A stretch of 11,254 nucleotides of DNA from Gammaproteobacteria bacterium (lineage in GTDB: Bacteria > Pseudomonadota > Gammaproteobacteria > Pseudomonadales > Cellvibrionaceae): the NCBI GenBank assembly GCA_021151835.1, contig JAGKWO010000074.1:1-11254 (forward strand). Direction: 5' to 3'. The position numbers were made by a program, and so were the translations under genes. This document shows, piece after piece, positions 1 to 6,315 of this stretch. Each line of letters opens with the position of its first letter. Positions within the stretch are counted from its first letter, which is position 1. The notes beneath the pieces were generated by a model. The model was not told the origin of the DNA. It worked only from the letters and a program-made list of their open reading frames with translations, and did no database searches.

Positions 1-104
1 ATTTAGCGCAAAAAACTTGAATTTTTTTAATAAAGTTTTAACTTATACATGTTGGACTTTTTAATCATTAATCGACCTTTCGAAAACTATAAAGGAAGCA
101 CACC

Positions 105-1037
105 ATGGCTGCACGTAAACAAACCGCTGTTAATCCTGTTGCAAGTTTGGAACAGCAATTAGCTCAACTAAAAGCGCAATTGGCAAAAGCTCGCGCAGCT
201 CAAGCAGCTGATGCTGGTAAAGCTGTTGCTGGTTTGACAAAAGACGCCGCTAAAGCTGCTGCAGCCCTGAAAGCTGCCCAAAGCAAGTTGGCTGCTGCTG
301 CTAAAAAGAAAACCCCAGGCTCAGCTAAAGTTGTAGCTGCTGCTAAAGCTGCTGTAGCTTCTGCAAAGAAAGATGCTGCTGCTGCTAAAGCTGCTGTTGC
401 TGCCGCCAAGAAAGAAGCTGCTGCTGCTAAAGCTGCTGCCAAATTGGCTGCTGCACACGACAAAGCAGTTGCTAAAGCTGAAGGTGCTGTTGCAAAACGC
501 TTGAAAGCTTCTGCGAAGAAAGCTGCAGTAAAAACTAAAGCCGCTGAGAAAAAAGCTGCCGCCAAAGCTAAAGTAGCTGCCAAGAAAGCGGCTGTTAAAG
601 CCAAAGCTGCTGCTAAAAAGCAAGCTGTTAAAGCCAAAGCTGCTGCCAAGAAAGCCGCACTGAAGAAAAAAATCGCTGACAGAAAAGCAGCGGTGAAAGC
701 TAAAGCAGCAGCTAAAAAAGCAGCTGCAAAAGCCAAAGCAGCAGCTAAAAAGCAAGCTGTTAAAGCCAAAGCTGCCGCTAAGAAAACCGCTGCTAAAGCT
801 AAAGTAGCTGCCAAAAAGCCAGCAGCTAAAAAAGCGCCGGCAGCCAAAAAGGCAGTTGCTAAAAAAGCGCCAGCAGTTAAGAAAGCCCCAGCAGCTAAAA
901 AAGCAGTTGCTAAAAAAGCGCCAGCAGCGAAGAAAGCTCCAGCAGCTAAAAAAGCAGTTGCCGCCAAAAAGCCAGCCGGTTCAGCACCAGCAAAACGTGG
1001 TCGCAAGCCAAAGGCTGCTGCTCCTGCCGCAGTTTAA
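105..1037 (+). CDS. Histone H1-like Ala/Lys-rich nucleoid protein (AlgP-like)
   Basis: Encodes 310 residues that are overwhelmingly Ala and Lys, with almost no aromatic residues, so it is very basic. Residues about 12-35 form a short Leu/Gln-rich helix that could self-associate. Residues about 85-115 hold 14-residue Ala/Lys repeats. Residues 129-249 are eleven 11-residue units of the type AAVKAKAAAKK. Residues 245-289 are PAAKK/AVAKK repeats like the tails of eukaryotic H1 and Pseudomonas AlgP. The C-terminus has an AT-hook-like KRGRKPK. The start is supported by AAGGAAG at 92-98, about 7 bases before the ATG. Such proteins are known or thought to bind and compact DNA; the role here is inferred. 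The N-terminal half does not resemble AlgP, so no symbol is given. It is monocistronic and ends at a strong terminator. Alternative reading: a general polycationic RNA or DNA chaperone. Confidence 0.85.
   Translation: MAARKQTAVNPVASLEQQLAQLKAQLAKARAAQAADAGKAVAGLTKDAAKAAAALKAAQSKLAAAAKKKTPGSAKVVAAAKAAVASAKKDAAAAKAAVAAAKKEAAAAKAAAKLAAAHDKAVAKAEGAVAKRLKASAKKAAVKTKAAEKKAAAKAKVAAKKAAVKAKAAAKKQAVKAKAAAKKAALKKKIADRKAAVKAKAAAKKAAAKAKAAAKKQAVKAKAAAKKTAAKAKVAAKKPAAKKAPAAKKAVAKKAPAVKKAPAAKKAVAKKAPAAKKAPAAKKAVAAKKPAGSAPAKRGRKPKAAAPAAV
489..851 (+). repeat. 33-bp tandem repeat (11 units) coding hendecads in the H1-like gene
   Basis: Eleven in-frame 33-bp units start at 489, 522, 555, 588, 621, 654, 687, 720, 753, 786 and 819. 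Each encodes a variant of xAxKxKxAxKK, such as AAVKAKAAAKK and QAVKAKAAAKK. Units 4 and 8 share the QAV variant. The 60-bp stretches 597-656 and 729-788 are near-identical, 132 bp (four units) apart, which suggests duplication of a four-unit block. An 11-residue period equals three alpha-helical turns, so lysines would fall on a constant face of a long helix. Confidence 0.85.
837..971 (+). repeat. 51-bp tandem repeat coding PAAKKAVAKKAPAxKKA
   Basis: Two full 51-bp units (837-887 and 888-938) and a partial third (939-971) encode the 17-residue motif PAAKKAVAKKAPA(V/A)KKA. This is the Pro-containing H1/AlgP-like tail. Such arrays can change copy number by slippage, so length may vary between strains. 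Confidence 0.8.
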
Positions 1038-1043
1038 TTAGCA

Positions 1044-1099
1044 ATTTAACTTGCAATAAAAAAGGCACCTTCGGGTGCCTTTTTTATTGCAAGTTAAAT
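1044..1099. terminator. Bidirectional Rho-independent terminator, 26-bp perfect stem with TTCG loop
   Basis: The left arm 1044-1069 is perfectly complementary to the right arm 1074-1099, around a TTCG loop at 1070-1073. The GC core GGCACC/GGTGCC is flanked by six A on the left and six T on the right, giving a U-tract for either direction. It starts 6 bases after the stop of the H1-like gene and ends 2 bases before the stop of the convergent PilZ gene, so it can terminate both. Confidence 0.93.
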
Positions 1100-1101
1100 A
1101 A

Positions 1102-1782
1102 TTATCCACTTGAGTGCTCTTGAATAGCCATTTGGCTAAATACATATGCATACATTAACAAGCGCTGCTCTTCTGTTTGCAGATTAAACTCCAATCCATA
1201 ACTGACCAGCATTCCTTCGATGTGATTATCAGTGGGGTCCACCCGTGATCTGACTATGCCAGTCAAAACCAAATCCCTCCTGAGCTCGCGAATGTCTACT
1301 TGCGCTTTGAGCTCCAGAACATCACCAATTTCAGCAATTTCATCATTTAATTCAACCCGTGCGCCGGAAATACTGATATCTGAAATGACGCCACTGGTCG
1401 CTGGAGCAAAATCAAGGCTTGTATTGCTGACCACGACATTCTCATAAACAACCACGCGCGTAGCGCTCCTGATTCCTTTAAAAGTAACTGACTCAGGATA
1501 ACTGAGGTGGAGTATAGGATATGGATCAAGCGTTAAACTTTCGACAATGCCAGCAAAAATTCCAATTCCATTGTCAATCATTAAACGCACAACGATTTTT
1601 TGCCCTGGCCTGAACTTCACCAGCTTTCCACTTTGCTTGGGAACGGATAATAGAAGACTTCGACCAGGCAGGCAGCCAATTAGCCGACATGAAAATCGCT
1701 CAGGCTGGCCTGTACCGCTGGCAGTTTGCAGTTGCAGCGGATAACCGTAAGCAAGTTTTAATTCTTCGAATTTCATGGGCAT
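1102..1782 (-). CDS. YcgR-like PilZ-domain c-di-GMP receptor
   Basis: Encodes 226 residues with two domains. Residues about 8-100 resemble the YcgR N-terminal flagellar-brake domain (CRLIG at 32-36, a Leu/Val-rich strand pattern, then LHLSYPESV at 91-99). Residues about 104-215 form a PilZ beta-barrel. Both c-di-GMP signatures are present: RxxxR as R105-R109 just before the barrel, and DxSxxG as D135, S137, G140. It is therefore expected to bind c-di-GMP and act on motility, exopolysaccharide or another surface process; the target is not visible here. There is no membrane segment. Two ATGs (1782 and 1776) are possible and neither has a good ribosome site. It lies 100 bp downstream of a same-strand cyclic-nucleotide-binding gene, with a hairpin between them. 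Confidence 0.88.
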   Translation of the reverse strand: MPMKFEELKLAYGYPLQLQTASGTGQPERFSCRLIGCLPGRSLLLSVPKQSGKLVKFRPGQKIVVRLMIDNGIGIFAGIVESLTLDPYPILHLSYPESVTFKGIRSATRVVVYENVVVSNTSLDFAPATSGVISDISISGARVELNDEIAEIGDVLELKAQVDIRELRRDLVLTGIVRSRVDPTDNHIEGMLVSYGLEFNLQTEEQRLLMYAYVFSQMAIQEHSSG

Positions 1783-1822
1783 CTACAGGGATTATTGATT
1801 GTTATTTGTAGAAGTGTAGCAG

Positions 1823-1862
1823 TAGAAGCCAGTTTGTATTTGGAGATCACAAACTGCTTCTA
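1823..1862. other. Imperfect inverted repeat between the cNMP-binding and PilZ genes
   Basis: The arms TAGAAGCCAGTTTGT (1823-1837) and ACAAACTGCTTCTA (1849-1862) pair over 14 bp with one bulged base and an 11-base loop. Neither strand has a clear T-run after it, so it is not a standard terminator. It could be an RNA-processing or attenuation hairpin in a two-gene transcript, or an operator for the PilZ gene. Function is unknown. Confidence 0.45.
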
Positions 1863-1882
1863 GAAAAAGGGGTAATCTGGAG

Positions 1883-2542
1883 TTACATCATGGATTCAGC
1901 AGCCAGTACGCCGAATTCTTTATTCCACTCCATCAATAACAATGCTAATGCCTGCGATTGCTCATGAAGTGAAACAACTTCTTCATAAGTATCTTTGGGG
2001 CCCAGGTAGAGTTTGATTTGTCGATGCTTGTTTGCCAGTTCATGTTGTAGATGCTGGGATCTATAAACCTCCAGCTTCCAACGCAAGTTATGCGCGGTAT
2101 TACGATAATACGCCAGCTTGGTTTGCAATGAGATCGGGCTTACCGAGTTGAGTGGCCCAAACACATTAAAGTCCAATGCCAACACCATCGATTCTTTTGT
2201 ACCGGGATCAGCAATTACTGTCGCTGTGCGAGCTTGCCCCACCAATTGCGCTAAATCGCCAAATACCTCTCCCGGTGTAACATAATTAACAAGGTCACCC
2301 TTCAACGCCTGGTCAACATAAACAGCCAATTTGCCTTTCAGTAAAAAATAAAGCCAGTTTCCGCTATCCCCTTTTTGCAAAACAATTTCCCCGGGCAAAA
2401 AGGACATGATTCGCGATGCCTGTAGCAATATCTCGAATTGTTTCAGGTCTTGCTGTTTTACTACTTTAAAAAACGGAATTCCCGCGAGCAAATGCTCAAG
2501 GGTATCTTTAGGAATTTTATGTAGAGGTTTCGTTTCCATCAT
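1883..2542 (-). CDS. Cyclic-nucleotide-binding-domain protein without DNA-binding domain
   Basis: Encodes 219 residues. Residues about 22-130 match a CRP/cNMP-binding fold: IPFF at 22-25, LPGEIVLQKGD at 49-59, LYFLLKGKLAVY at 64-75, then the phosphate-binding cassette PGEVFGDLAQL at 90-100 with Arg105 in ARTATV. The cassette Glu that contacts the ribose in CAP is Asp96 here, so ligand choice is uncertain. Residues about 138-210 are predicted helical (NLRWKLEVYRSQ...), with no helix-turn-helix. This is therefore a sensor or partner-binding protein, not a CRP-type transcription factor. Adjacent ATG ATG codons at 2542 and 2539 could both serve as start. It is probably co-transcribed with, or at least lies upstream of, the PilZ gene. 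Cytoplasmic; ligand and partner unknown. Confidence 0.82.
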   Translation of the reverse strand: MMETKPLHKIPKDTLEHLLAGIPFFKVVKQQDLKQFEILLQASRIMSFLPGEIVLQKGDSGNWLYFLLKGKLAVYVDQALKGDLVNYVTPGEVFGDLAQLVGQARTATVIADPGTKESMVLALDFNVFGPLNSVSPISLQTKLAYYRNTAHNLRWKLEVYRSQHLQHELANKHRQIKLYLGPKDTYEEVVSLHEQSQALALLLMEWNKEFGVLAAESMM

Positions 2543-2627
2543 CTGCCCGTAATACTGTTTTTATTAATAAATCACCATCTATATGCCAGATAGTGAGCAG
2601 TCCCAACCTTAACTCTCCCTGGTGAGT

Positions 2628-2655
2628 ATGATACTACTGAAAATCTATAGAACAA
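2628..2655 (-). promoter_or_regulatory. Possible promoter of the cNMP-binding gene
   Basis: On the minus strand TTGTTC (2655-2650) and TATCAT (2633-2628) are separated by 16 bp. Transcription would begin near 2621 and leave a leader of about 80 bases. It sits in the 253-bp divergent gap 2543-2795, which also holds the perfect 10-bp palindrome GCTAATTAGC (2661-2670) and an eight-T run (2691-2698). No convincing promoter was found for the plus-strand gene. Confidence 0.35.
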
Positions 2656-2795
2656 CCATAGCTAATTAGCCGACAAAGTACGCGCGGCGCTTTTTTTTCT
2701 ATATTATATCTGTGGGCAAGACCCTAAACCGCTGCATACCACACAGGAAACACACAGGACAATTAAAGTCCCCAATAATAGAGAGTAGCAAGCCT

Positions 2796-3902
2796 ATGCG
2801 TTTCAACCATCTATTCCGAGTATTCACCACTATTGCTTTACTGTTTTTCTGCCAATTGACACGTGCTGAGCCTGCATTAAATGGTGTAGGTGTACATCAA
2901 GAGCTCGGACGGGAAATTTTTATTGGTGCATTATTTTCAGAATCGCTGAGTAATGATGCCAACGCGCTGTTGCGCAACCAGCAACCTATGCGTATGGAAC
3001 TTAAAATTGTGAGCCCGGAGGGAATTACTGCCCGCCGCTTCAGCCGCTTATGGATTGAAGGTCTCGCAGTAAACAGCAAGGCAGATGCGTTGATGGCACA
3101 GGCAGATAATACAGTTGCATTCGATGCGATGTTTAAAGGGCGCCTGGTACAAAATGACCATATCAAAATAAATTACGCACCAGGAAAGGGCGTCACTGTC
3201 AGCCTGAACGACATCGCGCTGGGTACTATAAAAGATGAAAACTTTTTTTCCATGTTGTTGGCGACCTGGATAGGAACAGTTCCACTGTCCTCCGATTACC
3301 GCGATAGCTTATTAAAATTCGGGGATATAAATAGTGCATTGCGCACTCGCTTTAGCAGTATTACTCCAACCGCAGCCCGCATTGCCGAGGTTCGTACCTG
3401 GGGCGGTGCGGAAGTGGCTGATGCAAAAGCGTCACAAGCCAAATCCTCGGTAGCAAAATCCAGTGCACGCGCCGAAGAACAAGTTGCAGCACAAAAGCCT
3501 ACTCCGGATGTACCTGCGCCAGCTGTTAAGACGGCAGCGGCAGCCAAGCCGGCAGCGCCAGCGAAAGCTGACGACGACGAGGGCCCTGCACTAACCGCAC
3601 AAACCCTTTTGGCCCGCCAATTTTATGTATCCGATGCGATCAAAAAAATTCGCGGAAAAACCAAATACCCTCAACGAGCACTTGATAGAGGCCAGGCGGG
3701 TAACGTACGTGTAGCTGTTGTTATTAATCGCCAGGGTGAAATTGTCAGCACCAGTATTCTGGAAGGCAGCCAGTATGAGTTGTTGAATAAAGAGGCCCTT
3801 GATGCGGTTAGACGTTCAGCTCCGTTTACGGCACTGAATGATGCCATCAGCGGTGCGCAATTTGAATTTACCGTTCCTATGCGCTGGACACTCCCGGAAT
3901 AA
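2796..3902 (+). CDS. Secreted chalcone-isomerase-like/TonB C-terminal fusion protein
   Basis: Encodes 368 residues from the ATG at 2796. This start is chosen because it gives a clean signal peptide: MRFNHLFR, a hydrophobic core TTIALLFF, and a likely cut after LTRA24. A GTG at 2712 in frame would bury that signal. Residues about 33-175 resemble the bacterial chalcone-isomerase-like domain (paired strands, DAMFKG, GTIKDENFFSMLLATWIG, then SDYRDSLL). Residues about 200-264 are a low-complexity Ala/Lys/Pro linker. Residues about 282-366 are a TonB C-terminal domain: KYPQRALDRGQAGNVRVAVV, a GEI turn, LLNKEALDAVRRSAPF, and final strand FTVPMRW. There is no N-terminal membrane anchor or ExbB-contact motif, so a periplasmic, non-energised TonB-like role is inferred. 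It could be a partner of outer-membrane or cell-envelope proteins. It is alone in its transcript and ends at a terminator. Confidence 0.8.
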   Translation: MRFNHLFRVFTTIALLFFCQLTRAEPALNGVGVHQELGREIFIGALFSESLSNDANALLRNQQPMRMELKIVSPEGITARRFSRLWIEGLAVNSKADALMAQADNTVAFDAMFKGRLVQNDHIKINYAPGKGVTVSLNDIALGTIKDENFFSMLLATWIGTVPLSSDYRDSLLKFGDINSALRTRFSSITPTAARIAEVRTWGGAEVADAKASQAKSSVAKSSARAEEQVAAQKPTPDVPAPAVKTAAAAKPAAPAKADDDEGPALTAQTLLARQFYVSDAIKKIRGKTKYPQRALDRGQAGNVRVAVVINRQGEIVSTSILEGSQYELLNKEALDAVRRSAPFTALNDAISGAQFEFTVPMRWTLPE

Positions 3903-3923
3903 AGACACCACATTAGAGTTTTT

Positions 3924-3955
3924 AAAAAAGAGCCTCATTAGAGGCTCTTTTTTTT
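3924..3955. terminator. Bidirectional Rho-independent terminator
   Basis: The stem GAGCCTC (3930-3936) / GAGGCTC (3941-3947) has an ATTA loop. Six A lie to the left and eight T to the right, so a U-tract exists in both directions. It lies 21 bases after the fusion gene. It can also end the minus-strand transcript that carries prfC and the 184-residue ORF, whose stop is 94 bases away. Confidence 0.88.
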
Positions 3956-4049
3956 GGCGCTTATTGTTGTTAATCGCTATTTGTTCCATGAAATGAAAAT
4001 GAGGAAACTGGAACAGAGTAGATTTTTGTTTCCTGAAAAACACTGAAAC

Positions 4050-4604
4050 CTAGCTCAATTGGCGCAAACGTTGTTCGATTACCTTATGGATTCCGCTGCG
4101 TTCCAATACTGAATGTTTTTCGAGGCGCCCCAGATGGATTGCATGGAGATGCAAACAGGGGGTAGTTGCATCCAGTTCGCGTAAGTCACCTTTCATTAAA
4201 ACAGGTAAAAATGGTTTATTGGGCGGCAATTTTTGCCGGACAATGTTCAACCCCATTTGCAGCGGTAGCGCGCGCACCGTGCCACTACGAAATGGAATGC
4301 GCAAAAACAAACACGGGCGAGCCTGATAAACACCGGGAACAATTTCCATCCCGGTGGGGGTTACCGCATCGGCGGGAATATTATTGAACGTATCATGAGG
4401 CATGTACGGATTAGGTAATATCACCAATTTCCGATCCTCTTCCTTGGGAAAGAAAAGGTTGTAATTGGTGTAAAGCTGCTCAACAGAACCGGAATAGACG
4501 CAGAGCTTGTTCTCAAAACCCATAACAAAATCCACCGCACGCTGGCGTTGGTTGAAAGCATCCAGATCCCAGATTAAATCTTTGTTATCAGCGTTAATTG
4601 ACAC
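4050..4604 (-). CDS. Unrecognised conserved-looking protein downstream of prfC
   Basis: Encodes 184 residues that I do not recognise. It appears soluble, with no signal peptide or membrane segment. Residues 1-60 are mixed polar with several aromatics (IWDLDAF, VYSGSVEQLYTNYNLFFP). Residues 61-75 are a Pro-rich stretch (LPNPYMPHDTF). Residues 85-150 look beta-rich with LFLRIPF and LPLQMGLNIVRQKLPP. Residues 149-160 hold three His and a Cys (PCLHLHAIHLG). The C-terminus is a basic helix. The start is GTG at 4604, supported by GAAGAG ending 6 bases upstream; no in-frame ATG lies nearby. Its start is 45 bp past the prfC stop with no terminator between, so it is probably the last gene of the prfC transcript. 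Any link to translation is inference. Confidence 0.72.
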   Translation of the reverse strand: MSINADNKDLIWDLDAFNQRQRAVDFVMGFENKLCVYSGSVEQLYTNYNLFFPKEEDRKLVILPNPYMPHDTFNNIPADAVTPTGMEIVPGVYQARPCLFLRIPFRSGTVRALPLQMGLNIVRQKLPPNKPFLPVLMKGDLRELDATTPCLHLHAIHLGRLEKHSVLERSGIHKVIEQRLRQLS

Positions 4605-4649
4605 GATCAGCTCTTCATTGAAAAGTGAAAACAGTATAGCGCCAGAAAA

Positions 4650-6227
4650 TTAATGCTCGCGTGTCGCACGGAAAATAACGTCCGGGTGACGCTCCTGCGT
4701 TAGCGATAAATTAACGCGCGATGGCGCCAGGTAAGTCAGATGGCCGCCACCATCTTCCGCCAGGTTTTCTGCGCATTTTCGTTTGAATTCTTCCAGTTTT
4801 TTTGGATCGCTACATTCGCACCAACGCGCTGTTGTTACGTTAACCGGCTCGTAGATCGCCTCAACTTTATATTCATCTTTCAAGCGGTACGCAACCACTT
4901 CGAATTGCAGTACACCTACCGCACCGACAACGATATCGTTGTTGTTCACCGGGAAAAATACTTGTGTTGACCCCTCTTCCGATAATTGCTGCAAACCTTT
5001 TTGCAACTGCTTCATTTTGAGTGGATCTTTCAAGCGGATACGACGAAATAGTTCCGGTGCAAAGTGTGGAATACCGGTGAATTTTAATTCTTCACCTTCA
5101 GTAAAGGTGTCGCCAATCTGGATGGTGCCATGATTGTGCAAACCGATAATATCGCCAGCAATCGCTTCATCCACTGCGCTGCGATCCCCTGCCATAAACG
5201 TCACCGCATCGGCAATTTTTACGTCCTTGCCAATGCGCACATGTTTCATTTTCATACCTTGCGAATAAGTGCCGGAACAGATACGCATGAACGCAATACG
5301 GTCGCGATGTTTCGGATCCATATTTGCCTGAATTTTGAAAATAAAGCCGCTAAATTTTTCTTCATCCGGTTCGACCAAACGATCATGGGTCGCGCGGGCG
5401 CGCGGCGTCGGCGCCCATTCAACAAATCCATCCAGCATTTCACGTACACCGAAGTTACCTAATGCCGTACCAAAAAAAACCGGGGTCATACGGCCTGCAA
5501 GATATTCATCCAAATCAAATTGATGGGTGGCACCGCGCACAAAATCGATTTGTTCACGATAATCGCTAGCATAAGCTCCCATCAACGCCGTAGCTTCGGG
5601 GCTATCCAACCCTTTAATTTGAATATCATCCGGAATTGTGTGTCCCATACCTTGCTGGTAAACATGAATCACATCCGTATAAAAATTATAAACCCCGAGG
5701 AATTCCTTACCGCTACCGAGCGGCCAATTTATAGGGGCTGCTGTAATTTTTAATACATTTTCAATTTCATCGAGCAGCTCAACGGTATCGCGACTCTCAC
5801 GATCCATTTTATTGATGAACGTAAGAATCGGCGTATCGCGCAAACGACATACTTCCATCAATTTAATTGTGCGATCCTCTACACCCTTCGCGCCGTCGAT
5901 CATCATTAACACGGAATCAACCGCGGTGAGGGTGCGATACGTGTCTTCCGAGAAATCCTCGTGGCCAGGGGTATCAAGCAGGTTTACAACACGCCCCTTG
6001 TAAGGAAATTGCATAACTGATGAGGTCACCGAAATTCCACGCTCCTGCTCCATGGTCATCCAGTCAGATTTTGCATGAGGCCCGCGCTTGCCTTTCACAG
6101 AGCCTGCTAATTGGATGGCATTTCCCCACAGTAATAGCTTTTCAGTGACGGTGGTTTTACCGGCATCCGGGTGGGAAATAATGGCAAAGGTGCGGCGTTT
6201 TGCCAGCTCGGCAGTTAGATTGGTCAT
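4650..6227 (-). CDS. prfC: Peptide chain release factor 3 (RF3)
   Basis: Encodes 525 residues, close to the E. coli RF3 length (529). This translational GTPase removes RF1 or RF2 from the ribosome after peptide release and takes part in post-peptidyl-transfer quality control. All G motifs are visible: P-loop HPDAGKTT (19-26), switch I RGISVTS (63-69), DTPGHEDF (85-92) and NKMD (139-142). The start of the G domain (KRRTFAIISHPDAGKT) and the RF3-specific middle (FFGTALGNFGVREMLDGFVEWAP) and tail (GVLQFEVVAYRL, ARWCECSD) distinguish it from EF-G. The ATG at 6227 fits the family N-terminus, although the ribosome site is weak. It is 88 bp downstream of the MATE gene, with a possible promoter of its own, and is followed by the 184-residue ORF. 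Confidence 0.98.
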   Translation of the reverse strand: MTNLTAELAKRRTFAIISHPDAGKTTVTEKLLLWGNAIQLAGSVKGKRGPHAKSDWMTMEQERGISVTSSVMQFPYKGRVVNLLDTPGHEDFSEDTYRTLTAVDSVLMMIDGAKGVEDRTIKLMEVCRLRDTPILTFINKMDRESRDTVELLDEIENVLKITAAPINWPLGSGKEFLGVYNFYTDVIHVYQQGMGHTIPDDIQIKGLDSPEATALMGAYASDYREQIDFVRGATHQFDLDEYLAGRMTPVFFGTALGNFGVREMLDGFVEWAPTPRARATHDRLVEPDEEKFSGFIFKIQANMDPKHRDRIAFMRICSGTYSQGMKMKHVRIGKDVKIADAVTFMAGDRSAVDEAIAGDIIGLHNHGTIQIGDTFTEGEELKFTGIPHFAPELFRRIRLKDPLKMKQLQKGLQQLSEEGSTQVFFPVNNNDIVVGAVGVLQFEVVAYRLKDEYKVEAIYEPVNVTTARWCECSDPKKLEEFKRKCAENLAEDGGGHLTYLAPSRVNLSLTQERHPDVIFRATREH

Positions 6228-6271
6228 AGGGAATTCGCGTCGTAGAAAAAGGGGAAAATAAAATGGCGGGA

Positions 6272-6277
6272 ATTATA
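6272..6277 (-). promoter_or_regulatory. Possible -10 element of the prfC promoter
   Basis: A perfect TATAAT on the minus strand lies in the 88-bp gap between the MATE gene and prfC, 44 bases before the prfC start. No good -35 hexamer was found at 16-18 bp, so prfC may also be read from upstream. Confidence 0.4.
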
Positions 6278-6315
6278 TCCTGCACAAGCAATTAAAGGGA
6301 TCAAAGTTTAAAACA

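Noticed and set aside
837..971. Possible CRISPR-like array in the H1-like gene
   Set aside because: The units are contiguous, coding and without unique spacers, so this is an amino-acid repeat.
200..1006. 268-codon minus-strand open frame opposite the H1-like gene
   Set aside because: It is the complement of Ala/Lys codons and translates into Phe/Leu/Ala repeats. There is no ribosome site, and the plus strand has a good start and terminator.
2712..2795. 28-codon extension of the TonB fusion gene from a GTG
   Set aside because: It would place 28 polar residues before an otherwise ideal signal peptide. The ATG at 2796 fits secretion.
4002..4034. Seven-base inverted repeats (AGGAAAC/GTTTCCT and TGTTCCA/TGGAACA) downstream of the 184-residue ORF
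   Set aside because: They have short stems with 19-20 base loops and no U-tract, and the strong terminator at 3924-3955 already serves this end.
5130..5462. 110-codon plus-strand open frame inside prfC
   Set aside because: It is a shadow of the highly conserved RF3 coding sequence, with no family features of its own.
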